DNA of 41,382 nt from Burkholderia sp. Bp9142 (lineage in GTDB: Bacteria > Pseudomonadota > Gammaproteobacteria > Burkholderiales > Burkholderiaceae): positions 1 to 41,382 of the forward strand of contig NZ_QTPP01000058.1 in NCBI RefSeq assembly GCF_003853415.1. The letters run 5' to 3'. The position numbers and the translations under genes were made by a program. The number at the start of each line of letters is the position of its first letter. Within the stretch, counting starts at the first letter, position 1. Under the pieces are notes generated by a model. That model searched no databases. It was not told where the DNA came from and saw nothing but the letters and a program-made list of their open reading frames with translations. This document shows, in pieces, positions 9,072 to 18,118 of the stretch.

Positions 9072-10294
9072 CGCGCGCCCTCCGGCTGCAGGGCATAGAC
9101 CGATCCGAAGTCGAGATCGCGCGCAATCACGATCGTGAACTCCCCGCCCTGGTTTTGGGTGAGCGTCGGTGGGATACTGATTGTGCTGTCGAGCACGCGC
9201 GAGGCCATGTCGTTGCCCTGCTGTTGTGTGCTCTGGAACACCACCGATCCGTTGGTGTTGCCGCCGCGCGTCGACAGATAGCCGATCGCGTCCTGGGTAA
9301 CGCCAAGCAGCATTGCTGCACCAATGCGCTGACTCCAGTGGTTGTCCACGTAGCCGTCGATGCCCATGCGGCCGAGTGCGTCGGCCGCCGGGGAATCTAT
9401 CTCGACCGTGACACCGTTGGGTGTCTTGATACGGGCCGACAGCACGAATACCCGCTTTTGTCCCGGAGACATGTTCGAGCGATACTGGCTGTTGATCTGC
9501 GAACCCCGTTCAATCAGCACGACGTTGCCATCGTCGGAATACACGTTCTTGGTGACCGTACAGGTCGACAAGCCAGCCTCGGTCGAATCAAACGCCGTAT
9601 CACCCGCGCAATCGATCTTGGCACCCTGCGCAAGCACCAGACTCCGATTACCGAGCTTCCCGGCCTGAACACGCGGTGTCACGGTCGGCATCAGCGCCTG
9701 AGCAAGCCCGCCCCCCATCTGCCCCGCACCTTGAGCTGACACGCCCGCACCGCCGCTTACGCCGGCGGTAAGCGGGAAAGGTGTGCCACCCGCCCCCTGC
9801 ACGCCTGGCGCCGCACCCGCGGGCTCCTGTCCACCGCCCGTTGCAAGCAGCGGCGCATCGTAGTAACTGCGAGGTGTCGCAGCGCGTGGGATACGAGCAG
9901 GCGTGACCACGCCCGAATTCGATGCGGGACGCACGGCAACCGCGCTTGCTGGTACCGTGGCCGAGGCTGCGCTACCGGCCGACGACGCGGGCAGGTCGTT
10001 GAACATACGCCCTTGGGAAGACGTACCGGCCATCGAATCGCGCCGCGCCTTCGCTTCGGCATCGTGCCGCGCGAGAAAACCGTGCACGGTCCAGACGGAG
10101 CCCACCCCGACGATCAGCACGATCACGATAGGCGTCAGCCACCAGGCGCGCGGGCGTGCACCACGATATTGCCCCAACGCTGGCATACCGCGATCAGCGG
10201 AAGCATTTGACGCGCTCGCGTTCTGGCCACCTTCAGACTGACGGTCGGAGCCGTCGTCGGGCTCAATCACGTTGTGCGGGGTATCGTCATTCAT
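9068..10294 (-). CDS. virB10: VirB10 channel scaffold protein
   Basis: This 408-residue protein has one membrane segment near residues 52-72 (WWLTPIVIVLIVGVGSVWTV), then a long Ala/Pro/Gly-rich periplasmic linker, then a conserved C-terminal TrbI/VirB10 domain from about residue 200. That domain contains LVLAQGAKIDC, VYSDDGNVVLIERGS and RIKTPNGVTVEIDSPAADALGRMGIDG. VirB10 spans both membranes and passes energy state from VirB11 and VirD4 to the outer-membrane pore. It overlaps VirB9 upstream by eight bases and VirB11 downstream by four. Confidence 0.94.
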   Translation of the reverse strand: MNDDTPHNVIEPDDGSDRQSEGGQNASASNASADRGMPALGQYRGARPRAWWLTPIVIVLIVGVGSVWTVHGFLARHDAEAKARRDSMAGTSSQGRMFNDLPASSAGSAASATVPASAVAVRPASNSGVVTPARIPRAATPRSYYDAPLLATGGGQEPAGAAPGVQGAGGTPFPLTAGVSGGAGVSAQGAGQMGGGLAQALMPTVTPRVQAGKLGNRSLVLAQGAKIDCAGDTAFDSTEAGLSTCTVTKNVYSDDGNVVLIERGSQINSQYRSNMSPGQKRVFVLSARIKTPNGVTVEIDSPAADALGRMGIDGYVDNHWSQRIGAAMLLGVTQDAIGYLSTRGGNTNGSVVFQSTQQQGNDMASRVLDSTISIPPTLTQNQGGEFTIVIARDLDFGSVYALQPEGAR

Positions 10295-11111
10295 CGCGAC
10301 GGCTCCGCAGAATGCGCTTCACCCCGTTGACCGTCGTGCCGTCATGAGCGGGCACGCCGTCGATGTCGTAAGCGTCATTCCAGATTCCAACGACCTCTCG
10401 TGCGAGTCGCAACACGAATCGCTTCGCCACCTCGTGCACGACGATCGTGTCACCGTCAATGTGCTTGTCGACCACGCTTTCCGTGCCGTCGTCGGCCACC
10501 CGGAAAATCGCCGGCATGCGTCGGTTGTTCGGGATACGCAGATACGTAAAACGTCCGTCGTCCCATGCCGCGGTCGGCGCGATGTCGTCGGAGCTCGGCA
10601 TCACCTGCATTGAATAGCGTGCGTTACGCACGACCGCCGGTTGCGCTAGGCGCTTCGCGACCAACTCGGCGTCCGGTTCCCTCGACGCCCGCTTCGCCAA
10701 CTCGTCCGGATAGACGAAAGTCACGCGATACATCACGCGGTCATTGCCGAACTTCGACTTCAGCGGAAGCACCACGAGATCAAAGCTGTAGCTATGCCGG
10801 TCGGTGCGAATTTCGAGATTTGAATCGTGGGCGGCAAGCTGCGGTTTCAAGTACACATCGTGATCGCCCTTGCTCGCGACCACCTGCCAGCCGTCTCGAT
10901 CACCAGGCGCGACTACCTGAATGTGTTCGTTGGAACCCAACGCGATATGCGTCGCAAAGCCGCGTTGAGCCTCCACGCGCACCACATCGTCGGCTCGATA
11001 GATCACCTGGCGAACGCGCGAGTCACCGTTCCAACCGGGCAGATCAACCGCCCTCGCGCCCCCCACGAACAGTAGGCTCACCAGCGCGATGCCAAACGAA
11101 AGCACTCTCAT
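10287..11111 (-). CDS. virB9: VirB9 outer-membrane core complex protein
   Basis: A 274-residue protein with a signal peptide (positively charged start, hydrophobic core to about residue 20, cleavage near GARA-VDLPG). The mature part carries the VirB9/CagX features: an N-terminal beta domain with GFATHIALGSNEHIQVVAPGD and a C-terminal part with GRFTYLRIPNNRRMPAIFRV. It forms the outer-membrane core with VirB10 and the VirB7-like lipoprotein. The ATG overlaps the VirB8 stop as ATGA, and its end overlaps VirB10. Confidence 0.93.
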   Translation of the reverse strand: MRVLSFGIALVSLLFVGGARAVDLPGWNGDSRVRQVIYRADDVVRVEAQRGFATHIALGSNEHIQVVAPGDRDGWQVVASKGDHDVYLKPQLAAHDSNLEIRTDRHSYSFDLVVLPLKSKFGNDRVMYRVTFVYPDELAKRASREPDAELVAKRLAQPAVVRNARYSMQVMPSSDDIAPTAAWDDGRFTYLRIPNNRRMPAIFRVADDGTESVVDKHIDGDTIVVHEVAKRFVLRLAREVVGIWNDAYDIDGVPAHDGTTVNGVKRILRSRRDE

Positions 11112-11803
11112 GGCGTGCCTCCTACCGCCGAGGCCGACGGCGTATATTCCGCATCCCGGCTATAGGCCGTGACCTTGAAGCCGAATGGATTGACGATCGC
11201 CACGCTCTCACGCGTAAACACGGGCGGCCGGTAGGTATAGGCCAGCGTGATCACGAAGCGCTGCGTCGGCTCGGCATGGGCTTCGCCATTCTTGAACGAA
11301 GTCCGTTCGACGTGCACAACCGCACGGCCAGGTTCGTCGGGCGGCAGCGTAACCGAGAGAATCCGGATGCGACGCTCGACACCTGCACCCAACTGCCGAT
11401 CCAGTGCATCGGGACCGCTGTAGATGCCACGGAAATCGCGAGCAACGACGTCATCGCTCATCGTGAGCACGCTGTCGTAGTCCATCTGCAGCAGACCCCA
11501 GTCATAGCGCTCGCGTGCGCGCACATAAGTCTCAACCCAGTGCTTATCCTGGATTTCCTTCGTATGCACATGACGGGCGTCGAGCACGTCGATCACCTGG
11601 GATTCGCCCGTCAGGCGATCGACCTCGATGGGGAGAGGCACGACTCGATAAAACGGCACCATCACTGCGAGTGCTACCGTGCTCAGCACGGCAATGCCAA
11701 CGGCAGCGTAAGCGACATGCCATGCACGACGTTCAGAGCACTCCTGCAGGTGCGTCAGCGACGCCTCAATGTCGAGCACGCGGCCATAATCGTGCGAGCT
11801 CAT
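11108..11803 (-). CDS. virB8: VirB8 inner-membrane assembly protein
   Basis: This 231-residue protein has a short cytoplasmic start, one membrane helix at about residues 28-52, and a periplasmic NTF2-like domain typical of VirB8. It contains KHWVETYVRARERYDW and a conserved C-terminal strand NPFGFKVTAYSRDAEY. VirB8 nucleates assembly of the inner-membrane part of the system. It overlaps the lipoprotein gene upstream and virB9 downstream, each by ATGA. Confidence 0.92.
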   Translation of the reverse strand: MSSHDYGRVLDIEASLTHLQECSERRAWHVAYAAVGIAVLSTVALAVMVPFYRVVPLPIEVDRLTGESQVIDVLDARHVHTKEIQDKHWVETYVRARERYDWGLLQMDYDSVLTMSDDVVARDFRGIYSGPDALDRQLGAGVERRIRILSVTLPPDEPGRAVVHVERTSFKNGEAHAEPTQRFVITLAYTYRPPVFTRESVAIVNPFGFKVTAYSRDAEYTPSASAVGGTP

Positions 11804-11997
11804 GAGTGATCTCCGGCATCCGGCTGCTGGTCCGGAGCAGCCGGCACGGTCGTTGGCAGGTCAGGCACGGGCGGTACACGATTAACTGGCACCCGGTGCA
11901 GGCCGTCCGGCAACACGGGCTTGGGAGGCCCGCTGCTGCAGGCGGCAAGGCTCCAGGCGAGGCACCCGGCAAACGTCAACGAACTCAGTATGGACAT
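11800..11997 (-). CDS. VirB7-like lipoprotein
   Basis: A 65-residue protein with a lipoprotein signal: a hydrophobic start ending in the lipobox LAAC, so the mature protein would begin at C20. The remainder is a Pro-rich tail, as in VirB7 proteins, which clamp VirB9 at the outer membrane. Sequence similarity cannot be judged for such a short protein. The position between VirB5 and VirB8, the size, the lipobox and the ATGA overlap with virB8 make the role likely. Confidence 0.78.
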   Translation of the reverse strand: MSILSSLTFAGCLAWSLAACSSGPPKPVLPDGLHRVPVNRVPPVPDLPTTVPAAPDQQPDAGDHS

Positions 11998-12006
11998 GGT
12001 GTCGCC

Positions 12007-12702
12007 TCAGTTTCCGAATGACGCGGGCACCATCTGGTCCTGGAGCCGGTTGGTCTTACCCGCTCGGCTCAGCACCAGCTCACTTTGCTGCTCGGCCACG
12101 AGCTTGTCCTCCGTCTCGGCCAGCATGCGAAAGAGCTGCAGTTTGGTCATCTCGTTGCCGACCGCCGTGGATTCGGTCTGAATACGCGCCTGCAATTCCG
12201 CGACGCCCTTCGGATCCTGCGTCGCGTTGATCTGTTGCGCGAGACTTTGGATCTGGTCCAGCTCCTGCAGCTCGGTCTGGTATGCCTGCAGGCCGAACGC
12301 CTTGTCCTGGTAGGGTTTGTTGAGCGTGCGCCGGCACAACTGTTGATCCACCCCGGTTTGGTCTTCGCAGTCGTAGACCTGACTGGCCGAGCGCAATATC
12401 TGAGCACTGCCCGTCAGGCCCGCATAGCCGCCGTTCTGGATCGCGGTATAGACGTTCTGCCAGTTCGACGGCAGCGAGTTGGCGACGACCGGATTGCTTA
12501 GAAGCGTGCCGAAACCGCGTGAACCAATCGTCGACTGATAGATCTGCATTTCTTGCTGCACTTGCTGCTTGAGTTGGCCCACGGTGGCAATGGCCTGCAC
12601 AACGTTCTGCGCGTCGTAAACCGGGATCCCTTGCGCGTGAGCGCCAGCGCACTGCGCCGCACACACGAATGCGACAGTGATCCATTTGCTTCGCCCATTC
12701 AT
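12007..12702 (-). CDS. virB5: VirB5 minor pilus protein
   Basis: This 231-residue protein has a signal peptide ending near AHA-QGIPVYDAQN, followed by a helical body rich in Gln, Ala and Leu (VQAIATVGQLKQQVQQEMQIY at the start of the mature region). It has the conserved block GFGTLLSNPVVANSLPSNW. This matches P-type VirB5/TrbJ-like proteins, which cap the pilus tip and aid contact with recipients. The ATG at 12702 was chosen because AGGAGG lies eight bases upstream; another ATG at 12708 is too close to that site. It lies between VirB6 and the lipoprotein. Confidence 0.87.
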   Translation of the reverse strand: MNGRSKWITVAFVCAAQCAGAHAQGIPVYDAQNVVQAIATVGQLKQQVQQEMQIYQSTIGSRGFGTLLSNPVVANSLPSNWQNVYTAIQNGGYAGLTGSAQILRSASQVYDCEDQTGVDQQLCRRTLNKPYQDKAFGLQAYQTELQELDQIQSLAQQINATQDPKGVAELQARIQTESTAVGNEMTKLQLFRMLAETEDKLVAEQQSELVLSRAGKTNRLQDQMVPASFGN

Positions 12703-12718
12703 GGTCATTACCTCCTGG

Positions 12719-13882
12719 TCAGCTGTCCTGCTGGCCCAAATTCGCGCGCGCAGCGCGCTGGTAAGCTGGGGCCCCGTCGCCGCCCGACCCAAATCTCCCG
12801 CCCGAACCCGTCCGATCGCGAATTTCGCCACCGGAGGGCGGGCCTCGTCCGTTACGACTAAACGCTCGCCCGATCGCCGTGACGAGGCTTCGCGATGCCA
12901 TGCCAGCCACAAACGCGCCGAAACCCGACAGCGTGGCGCCGCCAGACAAGCCCGCTGCAACCGAAGGCAACTGCCAACCGACCATCGCGAGGAACACCCC
13001 GGTCGCAAAGAGTCCAATCGCGGCCGCCGCCGCGGCGGCATCGTCTAGGGAGGCGGAAACGGCTTGCATCAGGGCTGACGAACCGTCACCGGGTGAACCG
13101 CCCGTCGCGTGGAAAGAAGTGAGATCGGCCGAAAACGCCGTGAGCGCCATGCCAAGGAAGGCAGCAACCAGAACCTGTAGCAACGCGTAATTGGCAACCT
13201 TCGCGGTCCACGCTTCGAAAAATCGCGCAGTGGGCGCAAACGCGGCGCACGCGATAAAGATCGGACCCAGTCCGAGCACGAGATCGAGCAGCATCCTCGC
13301 CATCACGACCTCGAAGGCCAGCACGATCAAAAAGATGGACCCGCCAAGCGCAGCAATGAGGCCGCAAAGGAAATCCCCAATCGCGGCGGCCAGACCGCTC
13401 GGACTGATTCCCTCATGCGTCGCCTTGTTAAAGTAGGCGTCCATCACGAGGTCCACCTGTTGGTCGTAGCAGTCGAGTGTCTGGTAAATGCTGGTCGCGG
13501 CACCCTGTCCGGTCACGGTGCTGCCGTTGGCCGACCCGCATCCCGGATTGCCCCCACCCGTCGTGTTCGCCGCGTTCTGGATTGTCTGGGCCAGCCCGGC
13601 CGTCGCGCCGTTGACGGCTGTGACGACCTGCTGCTGGTAGATCCCGGCGCTCAGCGCGAACGCGAGCGTAATCGACACTTTCAGCCCTCGCCAGGCAAAG
13701 GCCGGCACCGCCTCGTGGGCTTCGCCGCGCACCACCGCGAGACCATAGGCCAGCACCCAGATCGTGACGCCCGTGGTCACGACCGGCACGAGTGCTCCGG
13801 AAAGCGCCGACGACACGGTCGTAACGTAGGTCGACATGCCGTTTTCGAGGGTGCCCCCCACGGCAGTAAAGAGGCCGCTCAT
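12719..13882 (-). CDS. virB6: VirB6/TrbL inner-membrane channel protein
   Basis: A 387-residue polytopic membrane protein with at least five hydrophobic segments, near residues 25-50, 65-85, 160-195, 200-240 and 285-335. The start GLFTAVGGTLENGMSTYV and the central LDLVLGLGPIFIACAAF block are characteristic of VirB6/TrbL. The protein forms part of the inner-membrane channel through which DNA passes. The Gly/Arg-rich tail is not conserved in the family. The start overlaps the VirB4 stop (ATGA) and its end lies 16 bases before VirB5. Confidence 0.92.
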   Translation of the reverse strand: MSGLFTAVGGTLENGMSTYVTTVSSALSGALVPVVTTGVTIWVLAYGLAVVRGEAHEAVPAFAWRGLKVSITLAFALSAGIYQQQVVTAVNGATAGLAQTIQNAANTTGGGNPGCGSANGSTVTGQGAATSIYQTLDCYDQQVDLVMDAYFNKATHEGISPSGLAAAIGDFLCGLIAALGGSIFLIVLAFEVVMARMLLDLVLGLGPIFIACAAFAPTARFFEAWTAKVANYALLQVLVAAFLGMALTAFSADLTSFHATGGSPGDGSSALMQAVSASLDDAAAAAAAIGLFATGVFLAMVGWQLPSVAAGLSGGATLSGFGAFVAGMASRSLVTAIGRAFSRNGRGPPSGGEIRDRTGSGGRFGSGGDGAPAYQRAARANLGQQDS

Positions 13883-16347
13883 CGCGCACCTCCCGGCCCG
13901 GACGTCGGCGACAAGCGCGAGCTCGCCTGAGCTGCCCGGCGCTTCGCTAGTCGCTCATGAAAAACGGGCAACCAGTCTTTCGGCATATCTCCGACTTCGG
14001 CACGGATCGCATCGAGCAGCTCGACGTTGTCGGTCGTGCCAGACAGGACATCGAGCACATCGCCAAGCCCTGCGAGATCGAGTCGGCCGATCGCGGAGCG
14101 ATGGCTCTGTTTGACGAGGAACAAGCGGCTGCTCTCGCCAAGATTGCGCACGATGTTGAATTCGGCCTCGGTCAGCTTGAAGCCACGCACATAGTCGTCA
14201 TAGTCGGCGCGTGGATTCGGCAGGAAGAAAAACGTCGCGCTCTGCTCGATCAGCGCACTTGCGATTTCGCTTCGCAATACGTCGGCCGGCGACTGGGTAT
14301 CAAAAATCCCCAGCCCGTTCTGCTTGCGGATTGTCTTCTGCTTGTTCTTCGCAAAATCAGTGAAGACCGGGTCCCCGAGCCGCTTCCAGAACTCGGTCAT
14401 CACATAGATGAAGCGTCGCCCGTCGATCAGGTTTTCGGTCCGATGCAGCAGGTACATCGTCACCGGCGTCGACACCTCGGGATCGTCCAGCAACTCTGTG
14501 TCATCGAAACCAAACAGTTTCGCGTGCGCCAGATCGATGCAGTCCGTCGGATTATCGAGTACCCACCCCAGACGTCCGCCCGCACACCATTTGGCCAGCC
14601 GCGCATGCAGGCTGTTTTCGCCTACGTTCGGGAGAAGCTGCCGTACCATCGACAGACGGCGTAGGGACTTGTCCATACGCGCAACCTCTCGCACGGCACG
14701 TGAGATGTCGAGTTCGTCCTTTGCAGACAATGGCTCGCCGATGTCGACGAGTTTGCGCACGAGGCGCTCCCAGAAATCGATCACAGGCTCATCCGGTGCC
14801 ATCTGGAACGGATTCAGCCCGGTGGGCTCGCCGCGACGGAACACGGTATAGGTGCCGCCCATCCCACGGATCGCGATCTCCGTGCCGCGATCCTTGTCGA
14901 ACAGCACCGCCGTAAGGTCATACTTGGTCGCCATCGCGAGCAAGAACAGTTCGAGCACCGTCTTGCCGGCTCCTGCCCGGCCGATGATCTGCGTATTGGC
15001 GAGTGCCTTCTCGTCAAGTGAATCCTGCTTATCCGGTGTCGCGTGGAAGTTCAAATAGAGCGGCTGGCCGCTGGGTGTCTTGACGATCGTGATTGCCTCG
15101 CCCCACGGATTGCCTTCGCGCTTGCCGGTCGCGAAGTTGTGCAGGCTTGCCAGACCGCAAAAATTGCGCGAGGTGAGCTTCGCTTCGCGTGGCCGATAGC
15201 GCCAGTTGGCCGGTAGTTGCGCAAACCAGGCTGCATCAGCCACGAGATCGATCAATGCCGTCTGGAACCCGGCATCGGCCAGTTGCGTTCGTGCCTTCGC
15301 GACACTGCGAGACACTTCATTCAGCGAGTCACCGAGCACCGCCAGCGAATAGTGATACTCGCCAAGAACGAAACTCCCGTTGATCAGATCATCGAGGGCG
15401 CGGTCGATCGCGTCGACCTGGGACAGGGCAACGTCCTCACCGGCGATAAGCTGATTGCGTTGCCGCTCCAACGCCTCCTTCGCCGTGGGTTTATCCAGAA
15501 TCTTGAAGCTCTGCGTCTCGATATACTCGAAGTCGCCGTACAACAGGCCATTGAGCATGCCCGGTTCGGTGTCTTCCGGATAATCCTTGAGGTCGAGCAT
15601 CGCCGCGAACCGCGTTGCCGTCGGCATGCGAATCTCGATTTTCTCGGCACCAACAAAGAGCCGCGAAATCGGTAGCGCCTCGCGAATCGTGCCGGTTGGC
15701 ACGGGCTCCGGTTCCCAGACACCGTTGACCAGATAGCCGAGCAGTTCCAACGCCGACGAATAGCGGCGCGAAGTGGCCACGATAGGACTCGGCCTGCGAT
15801 AGACACCAAGCGCGACCGGTTCATAGGGCTTCAGGCTCGATTCGACCTGGGCAGCGAGCTCCGACATCATCTTCAGTGCGTCGAGCTGATCGCGCCGGAT
15901 ATCGTCGCGCGTGCGGCGTGCCGCTCGGCTGAAGACACGTCCGAGGCGGGTGCGATTGGGCCGGTAGACCACCGTCAAATACAACTCGTTGGCCATCATC
16001 CGATAGCCGGCAAAACTCGCGTAGTAGCGCGTTGCCAGGTCCTCGCAGAAGCGGTTGTCGTACTGCGTCGAGAATCGGTCCGACACCCGTCGGCGCAGAC
16101 GGTGCGACCACAGCGCCACATGGCCGCCCGCCAATCCGCGCACAAATTGGTTGAACCCATCATGTCGCGCAAGGATGTCGGCGGGATCGGCCGCCTCAAA
16201 CGCAATGCCGGCGATCTTCCAGATCTGCAGGTAGTCACCTTCTCGCGTCTTGATGACGTGGTCGGTCACATGCGTCGAGTACGGGATATAGCCGGCAAGC
16301 GGCACTTCCCGGCGCGCGACGGATCCGACATGCGATTTGCGCGGCAT
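13879..16347 (-). CDS. virB4: VirB4 secretion ATPase
   Basis: This 822-residue ATPase is the largest energy unit of the system and is needed for pilus assembly and DNA export. The N-terminal CagE/TrbE/VirB domain is followed by Walker A (GRAGAGKT, residues 456-463). The expected Walker B region is FIYVMTEFWKRL, with T651-E652 where many VirB4 proteins have Asp-Glu. A later conserved block (GLGIFDTQSPADVL) and an arginine-containing C-terminus are present. Length is normal for the family. The ATG follows the VirB3 stop by one base. Confidence 0.95.
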   Translation of the reverse strand: MPRKSHVGSVARREVPLAGYIPYSTHVTDHVIKTREGDYLQIWKIAGIAFEAADPADILARHDGFNQFVRGLAGGHVALWSHRLRRRVSDRFSTQYDNRFCEDLATRYYASFAGYRMMANELYLTVVYRPNRTRLGRVFSRAARRTRDDIRRDQLDALKMMSELAAQVESSLKPYEPVALGVYRRPSPIVATSRRYSSALELLGYLVNGVWEPEPVPTGTIREALPISRLFVGAEKIEIRMPTATRFAAMLDLKDYPEDTEPGMLNGLLYGDFEYIETQSFKILDKPTAKEALERQRNQLIAGEDVALSQVDAIDRALDDLINGSFVLGEYHYSLAVLGDSLNEVSRSVAKARTQLADAGFQTALIDLVADAAWFAQLPANWRYRPREAKLTSRNFCGLASLHNFATGKREGNPWGEAITIVKTPSGQPLYLNFHATPDKQDSLDEKALANTQIIGRAGAGKTVLELFLLAMATKYDLTAVLFDKDRGTEIAIRGMGGTYTVFRRGEPTGLNPFQMAPDEPVIDFWERLVRKLVDIGEPLSAKDELDISRAVREVARMDKSLRRLSMVRQLLPNVGENSLHARLAKWCAGGRLGWVLDNPTDCIDLAHAKLFGFDDTELLDDPEVSTPVTMYLLHRTENLIDGRRFIYVMTEFWKRLGDPVFTDFAKNKQKTIRKQNGLGIFDTQSPADVLRSEIASALIEQSATFFFLPNPRADYDDYVRGFKLTEAEFNIVRNLGESSRLFLVKQSHRSAIGRLDLAGLGDVLDVLSGTTDNVELLDAIRAEVGDMPKDWLPVFHERLAKRRAAQASSRLSPTSGPGGAR

Positions 16348-16348
16348 G

Positions 16349-16669
16349 TCATGCCCTCCTCTTCAGGCGTACCGGCACATAGGCATGTACACCCCAGAAG
16401 CGGCGATTGCCCTGACGCAGCGCCATGCGAACGCGTCGCGCGTGCTGGGCAAGCCGTTGATCGTCATGGCGCGTCGTTACCCGCATCGCGACGAACACCG
16501 GGATCATCAAAAAGAGGATCGCGACACCCAGCGCAGGGCTGGCCAGCAGTGCCCAGATCGCTGGGATCAGCATGCCGCCGCCGACCATCAGGAATGGCAC
16601 CAGCGGCACACCCCAGAGCATCGCGGGACGCGTGCAGCCTTTGAATACGGGATCCTTGAGCGAATACAT
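16349..16669 (-). CDS. virB3: VirB3 inner-membrane protein
   Basis: A 106-residue protein starting MYSLKDPVFKGCTRPAMLWG, the usual opening of VirB3. One long or two adjacent hydrophobic segments (about residues 15-60) follow, then a basic C-terminus. The ATG at 16669 has GGAGG nine bases upstream; longer in-frame starts lack such a site and overlap VirB2. VirB3 sits next to VirB4 in the inner membrane, and the two genes are adjacent here as in other VirB systems. Confidence 0.9.
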   Translation of the reverse strand: MYSLKDPVFKGCTRPAMLWGVPLVPFLMVGGGMLIPAIWALLASPALGVAILFLMIPVFVAMRVTTRHDDQRLAQHARRVRMALRQGNRRFWGVHAYVPVRLKRRA

Positions 16670-16686
16670 GGTTCGGCGCCTCCGGA

Positions 16687-16980
16687 TCAGCTCGACGGAA
16701 TCAGCATGCCGGCGATGACGGTCGCGCAACCGACGAATAGACCGCCGATAAACACGTTCGCGATATCACCGAACCGGGCGTGCTGGAACATCATCCGAAA
16801 GCCCGCCCAGATGATGGAAATCGAACAGATCACGCCCCCGACGCTCAGCAGCGTCGTCTGGATCGTGTTGAGCAGCGTATTGACCTGTGAGAGTTGTGCG
16901 CAGGCCGGCGACGTGAAAATCAGGGACGAAGTGGCAAGAATGATCGTCAGCGCCATCTTTCGGTCAGACAGCAATTGCAT
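16687..16980 (-). CDS. virB2: VirB2 major pilin
   Basis: This 97-residue prepilin has a signal sequence ending near SPACA-QLSQVN. A mature part of about 70 residues contains two hydrophobic helices (TTLLSVGGVICSISIIWAGF and ANVFIGGLFVGCATVIAGML) separated by a short polar loop, the standard VirB2 layout. It is the pilus subunit. The start at 16980 is a best guess; ATGs at 17028 and 16956 are in frame and no ribosome site is decisive. The gene lies between VirB1 and VirB3. Confidence 0.9.
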   Translation of the reverse strand: MQLLSDRKMALTIILATSSLIFTSPACAQLSQVNTLLNTIQTTLLSVGGVICSISIIWAGFRMMFQHARFGDIANVFIGGLFVGCATVIAGMLIPSS

Positions 16981-17075
16981 CGCTATTCCGACTAATCTCC
17001 GCCATTTAAATCGCATTCCTAAGCACATGTTAGGATCCTGTTCGATATATCGCTGTCTATTTCTTCAACGGCGAG

Positions 17076-17753
17076 TTAGAACACCACCGCGCTACTGTTC
17101 GGTTTGAGCCGCTCTTGGGTGTCAGGCGAAGCGGCGTTCAGACCATCACGATCCCGCCGCGATAGCTTCCGAACCTCAGGTTCAGAACCCGGAGCGCGAA
17201 TCGGCGCTGCAGAATCCATCGATACGACCGGAATAGGTGCAATTGCGGGAACGAACGAATCCGAGGAGGCTTGCGCCGCCGCGTTCTCCACGACACGCCG
17301 GACGTAGCCTGTCTGGTAGCCGGTCGAGAAATTGCCGCTCGCATAGCAGGAAAGGCTCGCGCGTAGTGCAGCCTGTACATCAGCCTGATAATCGGTCCGT
17401 GCGTGGAACTTTCCGGTCGTCACGGCCGCTGTAAAGCAGCGGTGGAGAATGGCGGCGCCTGCTGCCAGGTTGCGACAAGGCTCGAATGCGTTCTCGGCGG
17501 TCAGGCCATAGGTCGGCCAGTTTTCTCGATTCACCTGCGCGAGCCCGACACTGAAATTCCAGCCGCCCGACTCCAACGCGTGCACTGTCGCGACCGCTTC
17601 GGCCATATTCGATGGCTGTCGACGAAGCTGCCCGTGAACGATGCCGATCGCGTAGGGATTGAATCCCGATTCGGTGCGCACGATCGCCGCCATCGTGACC
17701 GGGGCGATCTGCGGCGCGCAATAGTGCACGAGCGACAAGAAATCGAGCGGCAT
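17076..17753 (-). CDS. virB1: VirB1 lytic transglycosylase
   Basis: A 225-residue protein with an SLT-type lysozyme-like fold: the catalytic Glu lies in VRTESGFNPYAIG (residues about 25-37), followed by NFSVGLAQVNRENW and NLAAGAAILHRCF. VirB1 cuts peptidoglycan so that the channel can be inserted. No clear signal peptide is present, which is also the case in several VirB1-like proteins. The C-terminal 60 residues are polar and probably disordered. The ATG overlaps the stop of the TrbM-like gene by one base (TAATG). Confidence 0.92.
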   Translation of the reverse strand: MPLDFLSLVHYCAPQIAPVTMAAIVRTESGFNPYAIGIVHGQLRRQPSNMAEAVATVHALESGGWNFSVGLAQVNRENWPTYGLTAENAFEPCRNLAAGAAILHRCFTAAVTTGKFHARTDYQADVQAALRASLSCYASGNFSTGYQTGYVRRVVENAAAQASSDSFVPAIAPIPVVSMDSAAPIRAPGSEPEVRKLSRRDRDGLNAASPDTQERLKPNSSAVVF

Positions 17754-18118
17754 TATCGATTCCCCTCTGCTGGGCGAACGACCTGCTGCAGGAGATGCCC
17801 TGCTGACGTCGTAGGATAGTGGGTGGCATGTGCGTTGTTGCTTGCCGCTCCGTTCAACGTCCCAGTTGTAGCAAGATCACAGGTTGGAACAGGATCGCCG
17901 TCTCGCAGCGTGGCCCATAGTCTCTCGATTGGCGGCACGCATTCGGTGTACTGCTCCGGGCCACCGGGATTAGACAGACACAACCTCACCTGACAACCCC
18001 AATCGTCCGCTCGTGCAACGTCGGACCACGCCATCGACACGCCAAGCGCGACCGCAAGCGACAGTACGCGACGCCACACGCTTTGTCGCACGTCCGAAGG
18101 CAACGCGGAATTACTCAT
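17753..18118 (-). CDS. TrbM/KikA-like exported conjugation protein
   Basis: A 121-residue protein with a signal peptide cleaved near ARA-DDWGC. The mature start has the cysteine pattern of TrbM/KikA proteins: C-x3-LCLSNPGGP, then a Cys and PPIERLW, then a further Cys. These proteins accompany VirB/Trb clusters and affect transfer, but their biochemical role is poorly defined. The gene overlaps the ParA-like gene by eight bases and VirB1 by one, so it is an early gene of the transfer operon. Confidence 0.78.
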   Translation of the reverse strand: MSNSALPSDVRQSVWRRVLSLAVALGVSMAWSDVARADDWGCQVRLCLSNPGGPEQYTECVPPIERLWATLRDGDPVPTCDLATTGTLNGAASNNAHATHYPTTSAGHLLQQVVRPAEGNR

